The notes under the pieces were generated by a model that saw nothing but the letters and a program-made list of their open reading frames with translations, was not told where the DNA came from and ran no database searches. From the NCBI GenBank assembly GCA_029891345.1, contig CM056993.1, positions 109,855,800 to 109,919,799 of the forward strand: DNA of 64,000 nucleotides, in the 5' to 3' direction. Positions 47,703 to 58,899 of this stretch are shown here, in pieces; position 1 is the stretch's first letter; each line of letters opens with the position of its first letter. This DNA comes from Dryococelus australis. Lineage: Eukaryota > Arthropoda > Insecta > Phasmatodea > Phasmatidae. The translations under genes and the position numbers were made by a program.

Positions 47703-48350
47703 GTCGCATGCCAAAAGGGTAAAACAGAAAATGTGTTGTTATTCGAAGACCCACGGGCTCTGTCCGCTTCGACCTGAGCGGGGTCGTGGAGAGAATATGG
47801 GGTAGGTGACGGGTGCCCGCTACGCAGCGAAGCATTTCCGAGTCCCAGCACTGAATACTATTTTGACAATGGAGCTGTCGAAACCGCGTCGCTCCGGCAA
47901 AGTCTTTCGGGTTTGAAAGCGATATTGTGAAAAAGTAGCTGAGATATATATTTAACATCTAAATCCCTATCCTTTCACTCGGACTGTCTCACACTAAGCA
48001 GTACCTTTAAGAAGCTTAAAAATTACACATGACTCTTGTAAGCGAGTTCTTTTTGCAGCTGCGATATATAATAGTTAATAGCCACGCAATATTTTTTCTC
48101 CCACTTTCAGATTCAATTCAATTTTTGGTTTCGAGTGTTGGAAACAAAAAATTTTTCCGATGCGTAATGCACTTGAAATGAAACAACCTATGAGTTGCAG
48201 GTTCAGTGTTCGGTTACAGTGAAATGGACCATTCATAACCAAGAACATTAGTACGTTTGGGAATCAAAAACCTTCCGGGACAGTCACTGGCGTGTTGAGC
48301 CACACAGTATGCAGTATTGGAAAATATTGTCCTTGTGCATTATGTTCACA

Positions 48351-48851
48351 CACGGTGTCCACCCACTGAAAGAACAGGATAAACATGGAAAAGTCAGGGA
48401 TTTTATGTGACAGGGAAAAGTCAGGGAAACATTAGGGAATTTTCACATGGGCCAGGAAAATTGTCAATAATTTGCTATTCTGCAAAAGTTGTGCGAGTAC
48501 AGGGTAATGTAATTATAAGCATAGTTAAAATTTATATTTCTAAGTTTATAAATTCTCAATAAAATTTCTGCAAGTCACATATGGTCTATGGTATGTTTTT
48601 GGTGTGAAGTCAATAGCTTATATCGCGAGAAATATTGATATACTGAATAAAATGCTGGACCTGCTTGCTTGATCTGTGCTTGCAGTGTAATCAAATTCTG
48701 GTTCATTGATAGCATGTTTGTTTTGTCAGCGGTAGAAAAAAAATATGGTTGGAAGGTTTCGCTCCAAAAAATATGTCAGGGAAAATGGTTCTGCCTGGAA
48801 AACAGAGAAAAGTCAGGGAATTCCAAAAATCTAATTTCAGTTAACACCCTG
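48351..48851. mobile_element. Possible hAT-like non-autonomous element (AAAAGTCAGGGA repeats)
   Basis: The possible termini are CACGGTGTCC (left) and ACACCCTG (right), a weak inverted match. The sequence carries repeated AAAAGTCAGGGA motifs in the same orientation near both ends (around 48390-48430 and 48770-48825). No clear 8-bp duplication could be found, so the boundaries are tentative. Confidence 0.45.
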
Positions 48852-48874
48852 TCACAATTGTGAACCCTGGTTAA

Positions 48875-49563
48875 AGCCTCTGTCACACTGTCAATTTTTT
48901 CCGTCAGAACTGCTTCCAATAAGTTTGGTCAAATAAAGTTTGACAGTTATGACGTCATGGAAACGTCATAAATGCCGCCATATTTGTCTGAGAAAGTTGG
49001 ATGGCTTCAGTTTCCATCATACAAGTGAAAATAGTACCGGTTCTAAATTTTATTTGATGTTTGACGGTCTCAGCCAATCAGAATCATGCACGACAAAAAT
49101 GGACGTCGAGAAACTTAAAGTAACGAACAATTGCTGGAAACGAAGTAAGTTATGAAGATAATTTTTGTAGAAGATGTCTGAGCATGAATGCTATTTTAAG
49201 TGAATATTGCACGTAATAATACGAACTCAGAGGCCTTTACTTCATTGTGCAGGAAACATATCTTATAAATAAAATTTTAATTTAGTAAAGAAACGAAAAT
49301 AAATTTCAATATTACTTACATTTCTTCCTGTAATGGACCGCATGGAAAAACGAAAGCAATATTTTTGTCTATGAAAATAATTTTTTAATAATATTTCAAA
49401 TTATATCCTCCTGATAAGAAATATTTGACAGTGTGGCACATTAAAAAACACATTCAAGATTATTTGATAAAATTTGTTGGAAGGAAAAATTTGATGGCCG
49501 TATTTTGTCTTCAAATGTTGTCAAATAAAGTTGAAGGCAAAAATGTGATAGTGTGACAGGTGC
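48875..49563. mobile_element. TIR element with CTGTCACACT termini (about 690 bp)
   Basis: Left AGCCTCTGTCACACTGTCAA and right (complement) AGCACCTGTCACACTATCAC form inverted termini. Subterminal blocks include TCAAATAAAGTTTGACAG and its relatives. A second subterminal TTTGACAGTGTGGCAC lies at 49426-49441. There is no transposase frame. The flanks have no clear duplication. It follows the previous element by only about 25 bp. Confidence 0.65.
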
Positions 49564-50179
49564 TAAAATTTTGGTTAAAATAAAAACCCTGATGTGAGTC
49601 ACGTTGACGCGGCAGTTTGGCCACGTGTTTTTGGCAAGAGCAAACAGTAAAAAATACAACTGTGTTTGGGTTAATTTTTCACTAGCAAACTTATTCCAAT
49701 CGTAACCAGTTATTAATTTAAGTGAAAAATAAATATAGCCGTCATTAAAAGAAAACGTTTGTATTTTCTCCTTTCCATTAAGGAAACTGCGCTGTTTAAT
49801 AATACTTTAAACAATTTTCACTATCTTTTTTAATATTAATTATATTTAAATAAAGTAATTGTGTAAGCCGACATTTTGCTAAATCCAGTTTTACGACAGA
49901 ACATTAAACAACATGCGGACATACCCCGTTATAACTCTAGTGTAAAGAAAAAAATGTATTCTTTACATAGGTCCTACCACAAAACAAATCAGAAGATTTT
50001 GCACAATTCCATTTATGTTATGAAAATTGCAATTGACGCATTAAATTACATACAGAACGTAACAATCCGGTACACATACGACACCAATGAGTCCCGACGG
50101 CGAAAATTTTTTGTTGTCAATTAAAAAGCACTGAGTTTCCCAACCTGAGTAGAAAAAACTTGAAGCAAGAATTACTTGG

Positions 50180-50379
50180 TGAGGCGAGGCGACGGCGACG
50201 CCAGCAGCGGCCGGTCGCCGAATTGACGGCACTCGCTGACTCACCCCCGCCGAGATGATGATCGGCCGCTCCCGTCACCATTAGTTCTGTCGCCGGCCGC
50301 ACACGAGGGGGAGAGCGGTGCGGTCGCGGTGTCGATTGTGACTTGCAGCCGCCCGCCCGTACCGAAGCTGGAGGCGGGT
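50180..50379. other. GC- and CpG-rich island, no gene recognised
   Basis: A run of GCGACGGCGACG, GCGGCCGGTCGCCG and CGCCGGCCGC motifs stands out from AT-rich flanks. It adjoins the left arm of the imperfect inverted repeat. Open frames on the minus strand (61-76 codons) show no domain. Confidence 0.4.
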
Positions 50380-51045
50380 CCTAATATGGCTCCTGAGACA
50401 CACCGTAGCTGACGCAGGGGAAAGTAGAGCGCTCCGCAGCCTCATGCGAAAGTCACATAACCCCGACAAACACTGCACGACACGACAAAAACTGCAACCG
50501 CGACACAGCATTTATATTTCCAATGTGACTAATCAAATTTTCAGCCCGACAGTTTACTGACGCGACACGAAGAGTAGAATGTCTCGGAACCATTTAGAAG
50601 GCGCTGATTAACTATGCTAGTTTCGAAGGCGGTGGGCAGACGGGAAATTTTGGATACATGATGGTGACAAAGTTTTATCGCTAATGCAAACAAAGGTAAA
50701 ATTATTTTCAACAGTTAAATACAGTAATAATTTTCAAGACTGTTTTTATTTTAAGCTGCGTATTTGCCATTATAGGGAAAGCTTGCCATACAATTTCATT
50801 TTGCAAGGTTTTACACTCTGTGCGTCGTGCCGCACAATACGGCGAAAACAGAAATAATTTCTAATGCAAAATTACTGGTTGGACGACAGGATTTGTCGGG
50901 CTTACATCAGCTCTATCTTGTGTTTCATTGGCTATTTAGTTTTAAGTATCGTGTCGGGGCTGCCGCGTCGTGCTTGTCGGAGCTATGTGACTGCGACATC
51001 ACACATCCGGCTCTCTGCAGGACTACGCGGAAACTGAGCCTGTGT
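50380..51045. repeat. Imperfect long inverted repeat with GC-rich arms
   Basis: The left part (GCGAAAGTCACATAACCCCG then ACAAACACTGCACGACACGA) and the complement of the right part (CGCAGTCACATAGCTCCGAC, AAGCACGACGCGGCAG) are alike. Both sides also share AGCCCGACA and CGCGACAC/CCCGACAC motifs. The match is diverged and gapped, so it is an old transposon or a decayed inverted duplication. Confidence 0.5.
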
Positions 51046-51844
51046 CCGAAATGGCAGATTTTGTTGGCAAAATGATCACGTGGCCCGATTTTGTATACAA
51101 AAATGGTGTCGTATTTGGTAATTTGGTATTTCGTATTTTGTATCAAGTGGATGTTAGCAAAAATACAAAATGACAAAATCAGTGCCATGTTGGTTTTGAC
51201 CTTCAAAACACATACGCGATTGCGTAGTAAAAAATTTTTTTTTTACAAATTACTGTTCATAAAATACACTAGGCAAGTTTTAAAAAGCAACTAAGCGTTG
51301 TGGTTTGTTTATATACTTCGCCGTTAATTCATAATTTATTATTTTATTCTTTATTAACATATTCGCAGCATTCCAGTGATGGCTGTAGAAATATTACGTT
51401 CGTTTTAGGCATTAAATTTAAATAAACAAAATTCACTCTTAATGTAAAAAATGCATTGTTGCGAGTGCTAAACAAGTGACTGTCGACAACGTCCGTATTG
51501 AAACTTACGAATGACAAATTAGAAAATTACGAGAATTGATCATATCGGACACGCACTGACATAGACAGATTGTCGCATTCTGTACAGCGAACACTGGCTC
51601 ACGGATCGCCGGCTCACAACTGATAAAATTATGTTCTTTGAGGTCCAGGAGCGACAAGGGGACGCTGCCACGAGCTTCACCTACACTGAAAGAAAATATT
51701 TGTTAGAGGTTACAAAAACCATTTGGTTGATGCTTACCAAGGCAACATTTTGAGGTTGGTAAATAAACAGAACATGAAGTGATGCACCAGTGACATATAG
51801 ATTGGAGGTAACAAAGTAATTTAGCGCTCATTAACATACCTGTT

Positions 51845-52013
51845 GCCGACCTCCCGTGGCGCAGTCGTTTGGTGCGCCCCTGATATGGGGTGCGGTAGGC
51901 TCTGGGTTCGAATCCCGGGCAAGGCATGGGATTTAAGTTAGTCTGTAAGCCATCCCCTGCTAAGCTTTCAAGCATAAAACCGGGGTCGTTAAAAATCCTC
52001 TACAATACAATAC
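51845..52013 (+). mobile_element. tRNA-derived SINE (family S-II)
   Basis: The head CTCCCGTGGCGCAGTCGTTT carries an A box and GGGTTCGAATCCC a B box. The body ends with AAAATCCTCTACAATACAAT. Flanking AACATACCTGTT and AACATGCTTGTT (10 of 12 identical) look like a decayed target duplication. It is not a tRNA gene, because the body extends well past the tRNA-like part. Confidence 0.85.
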
Positions 52014-52121
52014 AACATGCTTGTTAATTGGAAAGGTATGCAATAGTTGCCACCAGATATTTAGTTGACAGCAATAACATTCGTGCCGTCCAGAGTACAG
52101 CATTTTGCTGCGACTGCAAAA

Positions 52122-52556
52122 CTATAATCCATTTACGGTTACTTCACACCATTCTGAAGCCCTGATAAAGTTATACTTCCAGGATATTCCTCCGCCTCAT
52201 GCAACCAAAGCTTAACTAAGTCTATAAAATTCCACCAACGGGACTGTGCGTCGAATTCGTGCGCACTCAGTTGTAATAGTATTTTGCATGAGAACTATTT
52301 CATATTAGGCGCTACCAACACACAAGATTCATCACTGTTTGTATTCTTATTTACTGTAAATGAAATATTATAATTTATAGATGAAATATAAGTAAATCTT
52401 TCATTTTACGAAAAATAATATACTTTTATATTAACATATATATATATAACGCTTGTGATACATGGCATATTTAGGAAATAACTAAACACATCATACATGG
52501 GGTGATTTTTCAAAGGTTTGATTCAAAAAGTGTGAAGAAATCGCGAACAGACTATA
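52122..52556 (+). mobile_element. MITE family B, copy 5
   Basis: Full-length copy. Starts TATAATCCATTTACGGTTAC and ends GTGTGAAGAAATCGCGAACA plus GACTATA. Confidence 0.9.
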
Positions 52557-52847
52557 CGTCCGTTATATTCTTCGCATGCCCGTTGGCGTGTTGTAAGAGG
52601 CCCTCTTTCTAGCCTGGCCACGACGCCATGTTTGCCGGTGTTCGTCTTCTTGCATCATGTTACAAACGAATTCGTGAGGGATATTCTAAAAAAAAAAAAA
52701 AGACTGTAAACGGGTTACCTTCCATTATCCCTTACGTTGCACACGATTGCGTCCAGGAAATAAACAGAGGTGAAGTGTCCAGGCTTTGGCGTCTATGCCA
52801 CTTGTTAGACTTGTGGTGTGTGCATGCTCAGGTCAAAGACCGGAACA

Positions 52848-53068
52848 CCTAGTTAGATGGCGCTGTGGTAAAGAACTTAAATCGCGTTCGAGAGGACCCG
52901 GGCTCGATTTCTGGTCCGACCACCCTGATCCGGGTTTTCAATGGTCGTCCGTAATCATTTCAGACGATCGCTGGTTTCTTAACAAACACCTTGGCTGGTT
53001 TCTTAAAAAACACCTTGGCTGGTTTCTTTCTCGATACTACCGTCGACGAGATGTTAAACCATGGCCCG
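52848..53068 (+). mobile_element. tRNA-derived SINE (family S-I) with internal duplication
   Basis: The head GTTAGATGGCGCTGTGGTAA and CGGGCTCGATTTC keep decayed A and B boxes. The tail CGACGAGATGTTAAACCATG matches the other S-I copies. The body contains 2.5 tandem copies of a 24-bp unit (CTGGTTTCTTAACAAACACC plus TTGG) at 52971-53029, absent from the other copies. Confidence 0.75.
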
Positions 53069-53832
53069 TTTATTGAGACCCATTAACCAGTCTTGCTGCT
53101 AGCATCGTGACATTTTTGGTGCGACTGACGAACTCATTATTTCCTACCAATATGATGAATGTATTCATTACCATGAAAGTCCTTGTCCTATAGTGGTTGC
53201 CACCAAATACTGTAAGGACAAAAGATCTTTGTTGTTGCCCCGAAATGTTTTGTGAGGTGCATATTGACGAAGGAATTTTGTGGTCACCGACTGAAGTTGT
53301 TTTGGTCATCAGGTTTTTTTCAAGTATAGGGGCAGTTCAATAAGCGCCAATCGTGAACTACGTCAGCGGCCCACAGAATGAGGGGCACTAAAGAAAGAAT
53401 TGCAGTCAAATTTAGAAGGTATAAATTGAGATGACGCCAAATGAAAAAGCGGTGTTATGGAACATGGGAATTGCGATATTTGTATTTATTTTTCATGATA
53501 CGATTACTTTAAAGTGACGGAACTTCGATGTTGTGCATGAAGTTCTGTAACTGCTTTGTATGTTTGGTAAATATTTCAAAATAAGCCGTATTTACATACT
53601 TCACGATAAACTTACTCCTGATCCACAAAGTTTTACCAAAATATTATTGTCAGTATTACCGATATAATAAATAAGTGTGATATCGATACAGCCGAGTCCT
53701 ACGGTATATAACTATCGAGGAAGCGACATATAGAATCTATAGTGTATGATTAACATGCATCGTAACTAGTGTATGTCCAAAATCCCAAGAAACCCGGGCC
53801 GAAACCCGAGCAGTTCCGAACCCAGATAGCAG

Positions 53833-54570
53833 ATATAGTCTATTCGCGGTTTCTTCGCCCTTTTCAAATCAAACCTTTGAAAAATTACCCCAAATATAAC
53901 GTGTTTGGTTGTTTCCTACACATGCCACATATCACAAGCGTTTTATATTCCTGTTAACAGGGAAAACATTAAAGTTCCTTATTTTTGTTTAAATTAAAAT
54001 TTCATTTATATTATTTTTGTGAATTATAATTAGAGCCACCTGTTTTTCAGGTAAAATATTTAGACGAAGGATATACTCCTATGTCCGAAGGCATACGTAC
54101 AGTTTTCCTTTGGTTACTGGCCACATGTCTTTACCGGGAAACAGTTTCTTCCCGACTGGCCCAATCAGAATTACGTAACTCCGATACTGCATGTCCGTGA
54201 TTCGCGGGCAGACGCTTGTAATGTGTTACAGTTAAAATCATCCAATCACGAAAGTCGATCTTAGCTGTACTGTTTTGTAGATAAAGTAGGCCTGAAATAT
54301 TTTCGCGAAAAACAGGTGGCCCTAATTATAATCCTTTGTTTATGATTAATATGAATAAAAACAGTGAGAAAATAGGTGGGTTGGTATCACCTCGTAAGGA
54401 ATAGTTCTTACACAAAACATAATTACACTGAGCGCGCACGGACGCGGTGTGTTGTCTCTTTGGTGTAATTTTCTAGACTCGGTTAAGCTTTAGTTCGCAT
54501 TAGGTGGAGGGATATCCTGGAAGCAGAACTTAAGCAGGGCTTCAGGAATGTTGGAAGTAACCGTGTAGAC
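53833..54570 (-). mobile_element. MITE family B, copy 6, interrupted by another element
   Basis: Reverse-oriented. Starts TATAGTCTATTCGCGGTTTC and ends GTTGGAAGTAACCGTG. It is about 300 bp longer than other copies because a separate TIR element (54030-54325) sits in its AT-rich centre. Removing that element and one copy of its target duplication leaves a normal-length family B copy. Confidence 0.85.
54030..54325. mobile_element. TIR element nested inside family B copy 6 (296 bp)
   Basis: The ends are inverted: TTAGAGCCACCTGTTTTTC on the left, and on the right the complement of TTAGGGCCACCTGTTTTTC. Both then run into AAAATATTT. A TTATAA direct repeat flanks it (54024-54029 and 54326-54331). 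Other family B copies show an uninterrupted AATTATAAT at this point. No coding frame. The superfamily is not assigned. Confidence 0.8.
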
Positions 54571-54603
54571 GATGCGTGGAGGCAGGTGCAGGGCAGATAA
54601 TTA

Positions 54604-55009
54604 TACGCTGTTCACGGTAAAATGAGAACTTTTGACTGCCCTGCTTAAAATCTACTTGTATACACGTTGTGCATTCCTCCGCCTTATGTGAAATTAACAT
54701 TGCTATGGTCCTCATCACTTTATTCACTTCGAAATTATTAAGAAAGTAAATTCTTTACTAATTTGCTTATATTTACACTTCGATGCATTGAAAAACCAGA
54801 AAGAAAAATAATTAATTATAAGTTATCACAAACAGTTTCCTAACGCGATTTATTCGACGCTAATTTGTGGAACTACTTTCTATCCATTGTTACCAACTTT
54901 ACTGGGCGATCGGAACTCAGTGCGCACATTAAAATATATGCATGCAGGGGCAGTGACTTTTTTATAAGGTTAATTTTTAAAGTGCTTACTTTATCGTGAA
55001 CAGCCTTTA
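54604..55009 (+). mobile_element. MITE family A, copy 8
   Basis: Starts CGCTGTTCACGGTAAAATGA and ends TGCTTACTTTATCGTGAACA plus GCC. It directly follows a family B copy and precedes a GC-rich island that is closed on its other side by another family A copy. Confidence 0.85.
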
Positions 55010-55315
55010 GCTGTCCGGTAGGTTCGGGCGTCCGTACGTCTGAGGTCGAAGGCGGTCGTTAGCGGGGCGATTGTACAAAATAGCGGGCTGCGTACCTGCC
55101 AGGGGATTACCGCGGGTTGCGACCCCGGAAACCGCAAGGGTAAACCCGCCCACGCGGCGGCGCGGCGGTCCTCTGATTCAGAGCGCGACCGACGCTTTAC
55201 CAGAGACCGCGCTCGCGTTACGTGGGCGGGCCGCGTCTGCGTGCAGCCCCTGCGCCAGAGGCGAAACAGTCAACTCCAGCAGCACACGCCTGCAAATTGA
55301 CGTTACTCGTTAGTG
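55010..55315. other. GC-rich island between two family A MITEs
   Basis: About 300 bp with CGGCGGCGCGGCGG-type motifs, bounded exactly by MITE copies 8 and 9. An 80-codon plus-strand frame (55071-55313) has no recognised domain. It may be a coding exon, a promoter or GC-rich repeat DNA. I cannot decide. Confidence 0.35.
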
Positions 55316-55743
55316 TAGGGTATTCGCGGTGAAATTAGCACTTTTAAAAGCCCTGCTGAAGATGTACTCGCATGCACGTTGCGTATTCTTCCGCCTTATG
55401 TAAGATTAACATTGTCACGGGCCTCATCACTTTATTCATGCGTCGGTCAAGTGAAACTGTGAAATTATTAGAAAAGGAAATATTTCACCAACATGATCAT
55501 TGTTACATTTCGATGGATTAAAAAAAATAACAGAAAGCGAAAGAAAAAAATTTAAATTATCAGAATTGGTTACCCAACATTTTATGTTCGACGTTAAGAT
55601 ACGGAACTTCTTTTCATATATCGTTACTAACTTTACTGGGCGCATGTCATTCCGGGCGCCAATTTAAATATATGCAGGTAGGGGTAGCGACTTTTTTATA
55701 AGGTTGATTTTAAAAGTGCTCACTTTATCGTAAACAGCCTTTA
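55316..55743 (+). mobile_element. MITE family A, copy 9
   Basis: Starts TAGGGTATTCGCGGTGAAAT and ends GTGCTCACTTTATCGTAAAC plus AGCC. The internal GGGCCTCATCACTTTATTCA and TTACTGGGCGCATGTCATT blocks are intact. Confidence 0.85.
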
Positions 55744-55783
55744 ACACCCAGTGATGTAAAACCGGCTGCCAGTCCCCAACTGG

Positions 55784-56449
55784 TGTAGTCTATTCGCGGT
55801 TTCTCCGCACTTTTTGGATCAAACCTTTCAAAAATAAGCCCATGTATGACATGTTCGGTTATTTACTGATTATTTCATTTAACACAAGCGTTTTATACTT
55901 CTGTTAACATCAAAATATCTTATTTTTTATTTACACTGATCTTTAATTTATTTCTTATCTATAAATTTTAATATTTAATTTGTAATTGATATGAATAACA
56001 ACAGTGAGAAAATAGGTGTTGGTACTGCCTATATGCTATTCGTGGTAAAATAAACACTTTTGAAATCCTTCTCATTTGGAATAATTGTGAATAAATTTAT
56101 TTTATTTTATCCTTGCACGTTAACTTACGAGTGCAGTGGAATATATACATTGGGTTTACTACTTACATGGCAATATTTATTTAAACTGTGGTTGAAGAAT
56201 AAGAAATTTCTTAAAGAAAAAATAACTAGGGGGTTAAAAGTGCTCACTTTACCGTGAACAGCCTATAATAATAAATACTTCTCGTGCGATATAGTATTAG
56301 ACTGAGTTCACACGAATTAGGTGCGTTGTACCTGTGGTGCAATCTTCTAGACTCGAGTAAGCTTTATTTGTTAAAAAGTGGAGGAATGGAAAGAAAGTAC
56401 ATATTTAGTAGGGCTTCAGAACAATGGAATTAACGGTGAATGGACTATA
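55784..56449 (-). mobile_element. MITE family B, copy 7, interrupted by a family C MITE
   Basis: Reverse-oriented. Starts GTGTAGTCTATTCGCGGTTT and ends TTAACGGTGAATGGACTATA. The sequence GGTGTTGGTACTGCCTA is split from AATAAATACTTCTCGTGCG by a complete family C element, and copy 3 shows this region uninterrupted. Confidence 0.85.
56030..56267 (+). mobile_element. MITE family C, copy 7, nested in family B
   Basis: Starts TATATGCTATTCGTGGTAAA and ends GTGCTCACTTTACCGTGAAC plus AGCCTATA. It lies wholly within a family B copy. The junction is compatible with a TA target duplication, although TA-rich flanks make the exact boundary ambiguous. Confidence 0.85.
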
Positions 56450-56851
56450 GCCAGGGAGACAAATTAAATTAACTATTGCTACCTCATGGACCCTTTTAGC
56501 CATAGGCAATCCCAGGGTGTACTATACTCGTGTCTCTTGGGCTCGCTCATGGTAGCAACCTGCCCCAATGGGCACAGCTTCATGCCATCTCCGGGCCGTC
56601 TCCTGAATAAGGGAAAACCTATACACAAACTTGGCGAATTTTAAAACACTACCATCACGAGTCCTACCTTGATCTGACCTGTGCTTATTTGAGGACAATT
56701 CTCCCACAGGGAAATGGCGCACTTGCCCTCGTAAGGTGCAAGACCCCCTTAACAAAGGGAACCTATGACCTTTGGTCATTTTGGTCAGCCTGTGCTCCCA
56801 CTTCCTTAGCATGGCACTTACCTGTTTGCAGCTGGTTCGTCTCGTCCCTTA
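56450..56851. other. Unassigned sequence between MITEs
   Basis: Moderate GC content. A 96-codon minus-strand frame (56522-56812) is open but unrecognised. It could be part of a transposon or an exon. No splice sites were convincing. Confidence 0.35.
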
Positions 56852-57277
56852 TAGGCTGTTCATGGTAAAATGAGTTATTTGAAAGCCCTGCTAGATTTCC
56901 ACTTGTATGCACGTTGTGTATTCTGCCACTTTATGTAAAATTATCATTGTCATGGACCTCATCACTTTATTTGTACGTTTGTCAAGTGAAACTGAGTATT
57001 TATTAGAAAAGTTAACATTTTATAAATCTGCTAATTTTCACACACTGAGACGTCGAAAAAAAAAAACAGAAAGCGTAAGAAATAATTTAAATTATCACAA
57101 ACGAATACCTAACACTTGTTATTTGACGTTAACGTATGGACCTAGTTCCCATCCATCGTTACCAACTTTATCGGGCACATGTCATTCAGTGCGCCCCTTA
57201 AAATATATGCAGGCAGGGGCAGCGACTTTTTCTAAGGTTGATTTAAAAAATGCTCACTTTATCGTGAACAGTCTTTT
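56852..57277 (+). mobile_element. MITE family A, copy 10
   Basis: Starts TAGGCTGTTCATGGTAAAAT and ends TGCTCACTTTATCGTGAACA plus GTC. A 129-residue plus-strand frame inside it is a chance frame within the repeat. Confidence 0.85.
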
Positions 57278-57640
57278 CCATACTATTTCTGCTTGAACTT
57301 CAACGGTTTAATAGTAAAGGAGTCGATCGGGTAGCTAGGGACAGGAAAATTTCCCCTTTTTAAACGACCAGTATGCTGTGTTCCCCTGCCTTATGTATTT
57401 ACGAGCTCCATCTTCCTGATTATTGGCTGCTGCCCAGCGTGCATGCAGTTTTAGCTCAGAACAAGGGGTACTGGATTCAGTGATGGTTAGGGGCCTGCAA
57501 AATTGGCGTTATTCTTTGACATCAAGGTAAATTTCATATTACTATATATACTCTGAGCCGGCGTCATTTCTCCATTGGTTGCTGCATAAATGTTAAACAG
57601 CTCCCTTTCTGAGTGAACTGTACATGATTGGGGCTCACAA

Positions 57641-58153
57641 TTATGAAGTCTTATGATCCAACGACACACGTATTGCCAAGGAAAAGTGGCTTAAGTTTAA
57701 CATGTCTTCAAATATTAACTCGAATTTTTTTTTCCGTGTGTGAAAAATCACAATCGCCGGAAAATCAGGATCAATTCCACACTGTTGCATGAACCACCGG
57801 CAAAATTCTACCCGGGGAGGAGGGGCATAATATGCTGGCCTCATCGCTTGTACCCTACGCACATGGTATGATCACAGCAGCTGTTCATGGAGGACACACC
57901 ATACTGTGCCATGCGATGCATCCATTCTCCGCGCGACCGCACGGGTTCTCGTCGAAGCGTTGTCCGCTACAGCCTCTAAGACCGCCTCTTCAAACTGCAG
58001 AGTACGGACAGTTCTCGGTCGACCAGGTCCACATCGACGCTGAAACGTGCCTGTTTTCTGCAGTCGCTGTGTAAGGTGTGCGAATGTCTGGTGGTCCGGC
58101 TTCATCCGATGATATCCTGCTTCATCTGATGATATCCACCAGGGGGTAGACAC
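57641..58153 (-). pseudogene. N-terminal/middle remnant of a mariner-like (DUF4817-type) transposase
   Basis: On the minus strand one frame reads HLTQRLQKTGTFQRRCGPGR, EEAVLEAVADNASTRTRAVA and RRMDASHGTVWCVLHEQLL. After a single in-frame stop at 57872 it continues RRVQAMRPAYYAPPPRVEFC and RWFMQQCGIDPDFPAIVIF. This matches the HTH region and linker of the insect transposase group (GRPRT...HRTVWR.LHEQLLYPYH.QRVQ). The catalytic domain is missing after IVIFH, where unrelated AT-rich sequence begins. A short tandem duplication (GATATCATC(A/G)GATGAAG) lies at the other end (58103-58132). Confidence 0.8.
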
Positions 58154-58899
58154 TAGATAGGGCTTACAATCACGTTATTTGAAGTAAGTGCCTCTGGAAA
58201 CACCAACATATACATTTTACCACTCAAATTAATGATCTTATGGAATACATATATTTCAGGTGCTGATTTAGTTACTTACTAAAACGATTAGAAATATTTA
58301 ATCAGTTTTTTGCACTGCTTCTGCAAGATTTATGCTATTCTGTTGGACACAATTGGACGTAACATAAATATTTCAAAGACAGAGCTAACACAATCAGCAC
58401 GGTATATATTTAATTATTGCCGAAAACAACATTCGGCAACTAAATGGTGTAAGTCAAGTAGGTTCTAGTTATGCAATTTTTAAACGTCGTTCTAGAAGCT
58501 CCCAAGAATAATGCGAGCTGTAAACATACTGTAAATGCTACCCGGAAAGCCTAAAAATAGCAATAAAATTATATTTTTTGTAAATAAGCTATTTTATTAA
58601 ACATTGGACACAGCGTGATTATTAACTACTTCAATTAAGCGTGTTTATCAAAAAATAATCATTAAAAACTATTATTTTTGTGTTATAATTCTAGGTGATT
58701 ATTTTTCGTTATGCGTGTCTGCTGTTGGTATTAATCCAGGCACCTACCATCCACCCACCACCCCTGAAAAAGACTTCAAAATAAGAAGATCGTTACAACA
58801 TGGAAGTTTCCGCTCTTGTCTCCTTACTTGCTCTGTGATATCAACAGTCAATTTGACCTCACGGTGTAAATGTTGCATGCAATCAAAGGGTGCAAACTC

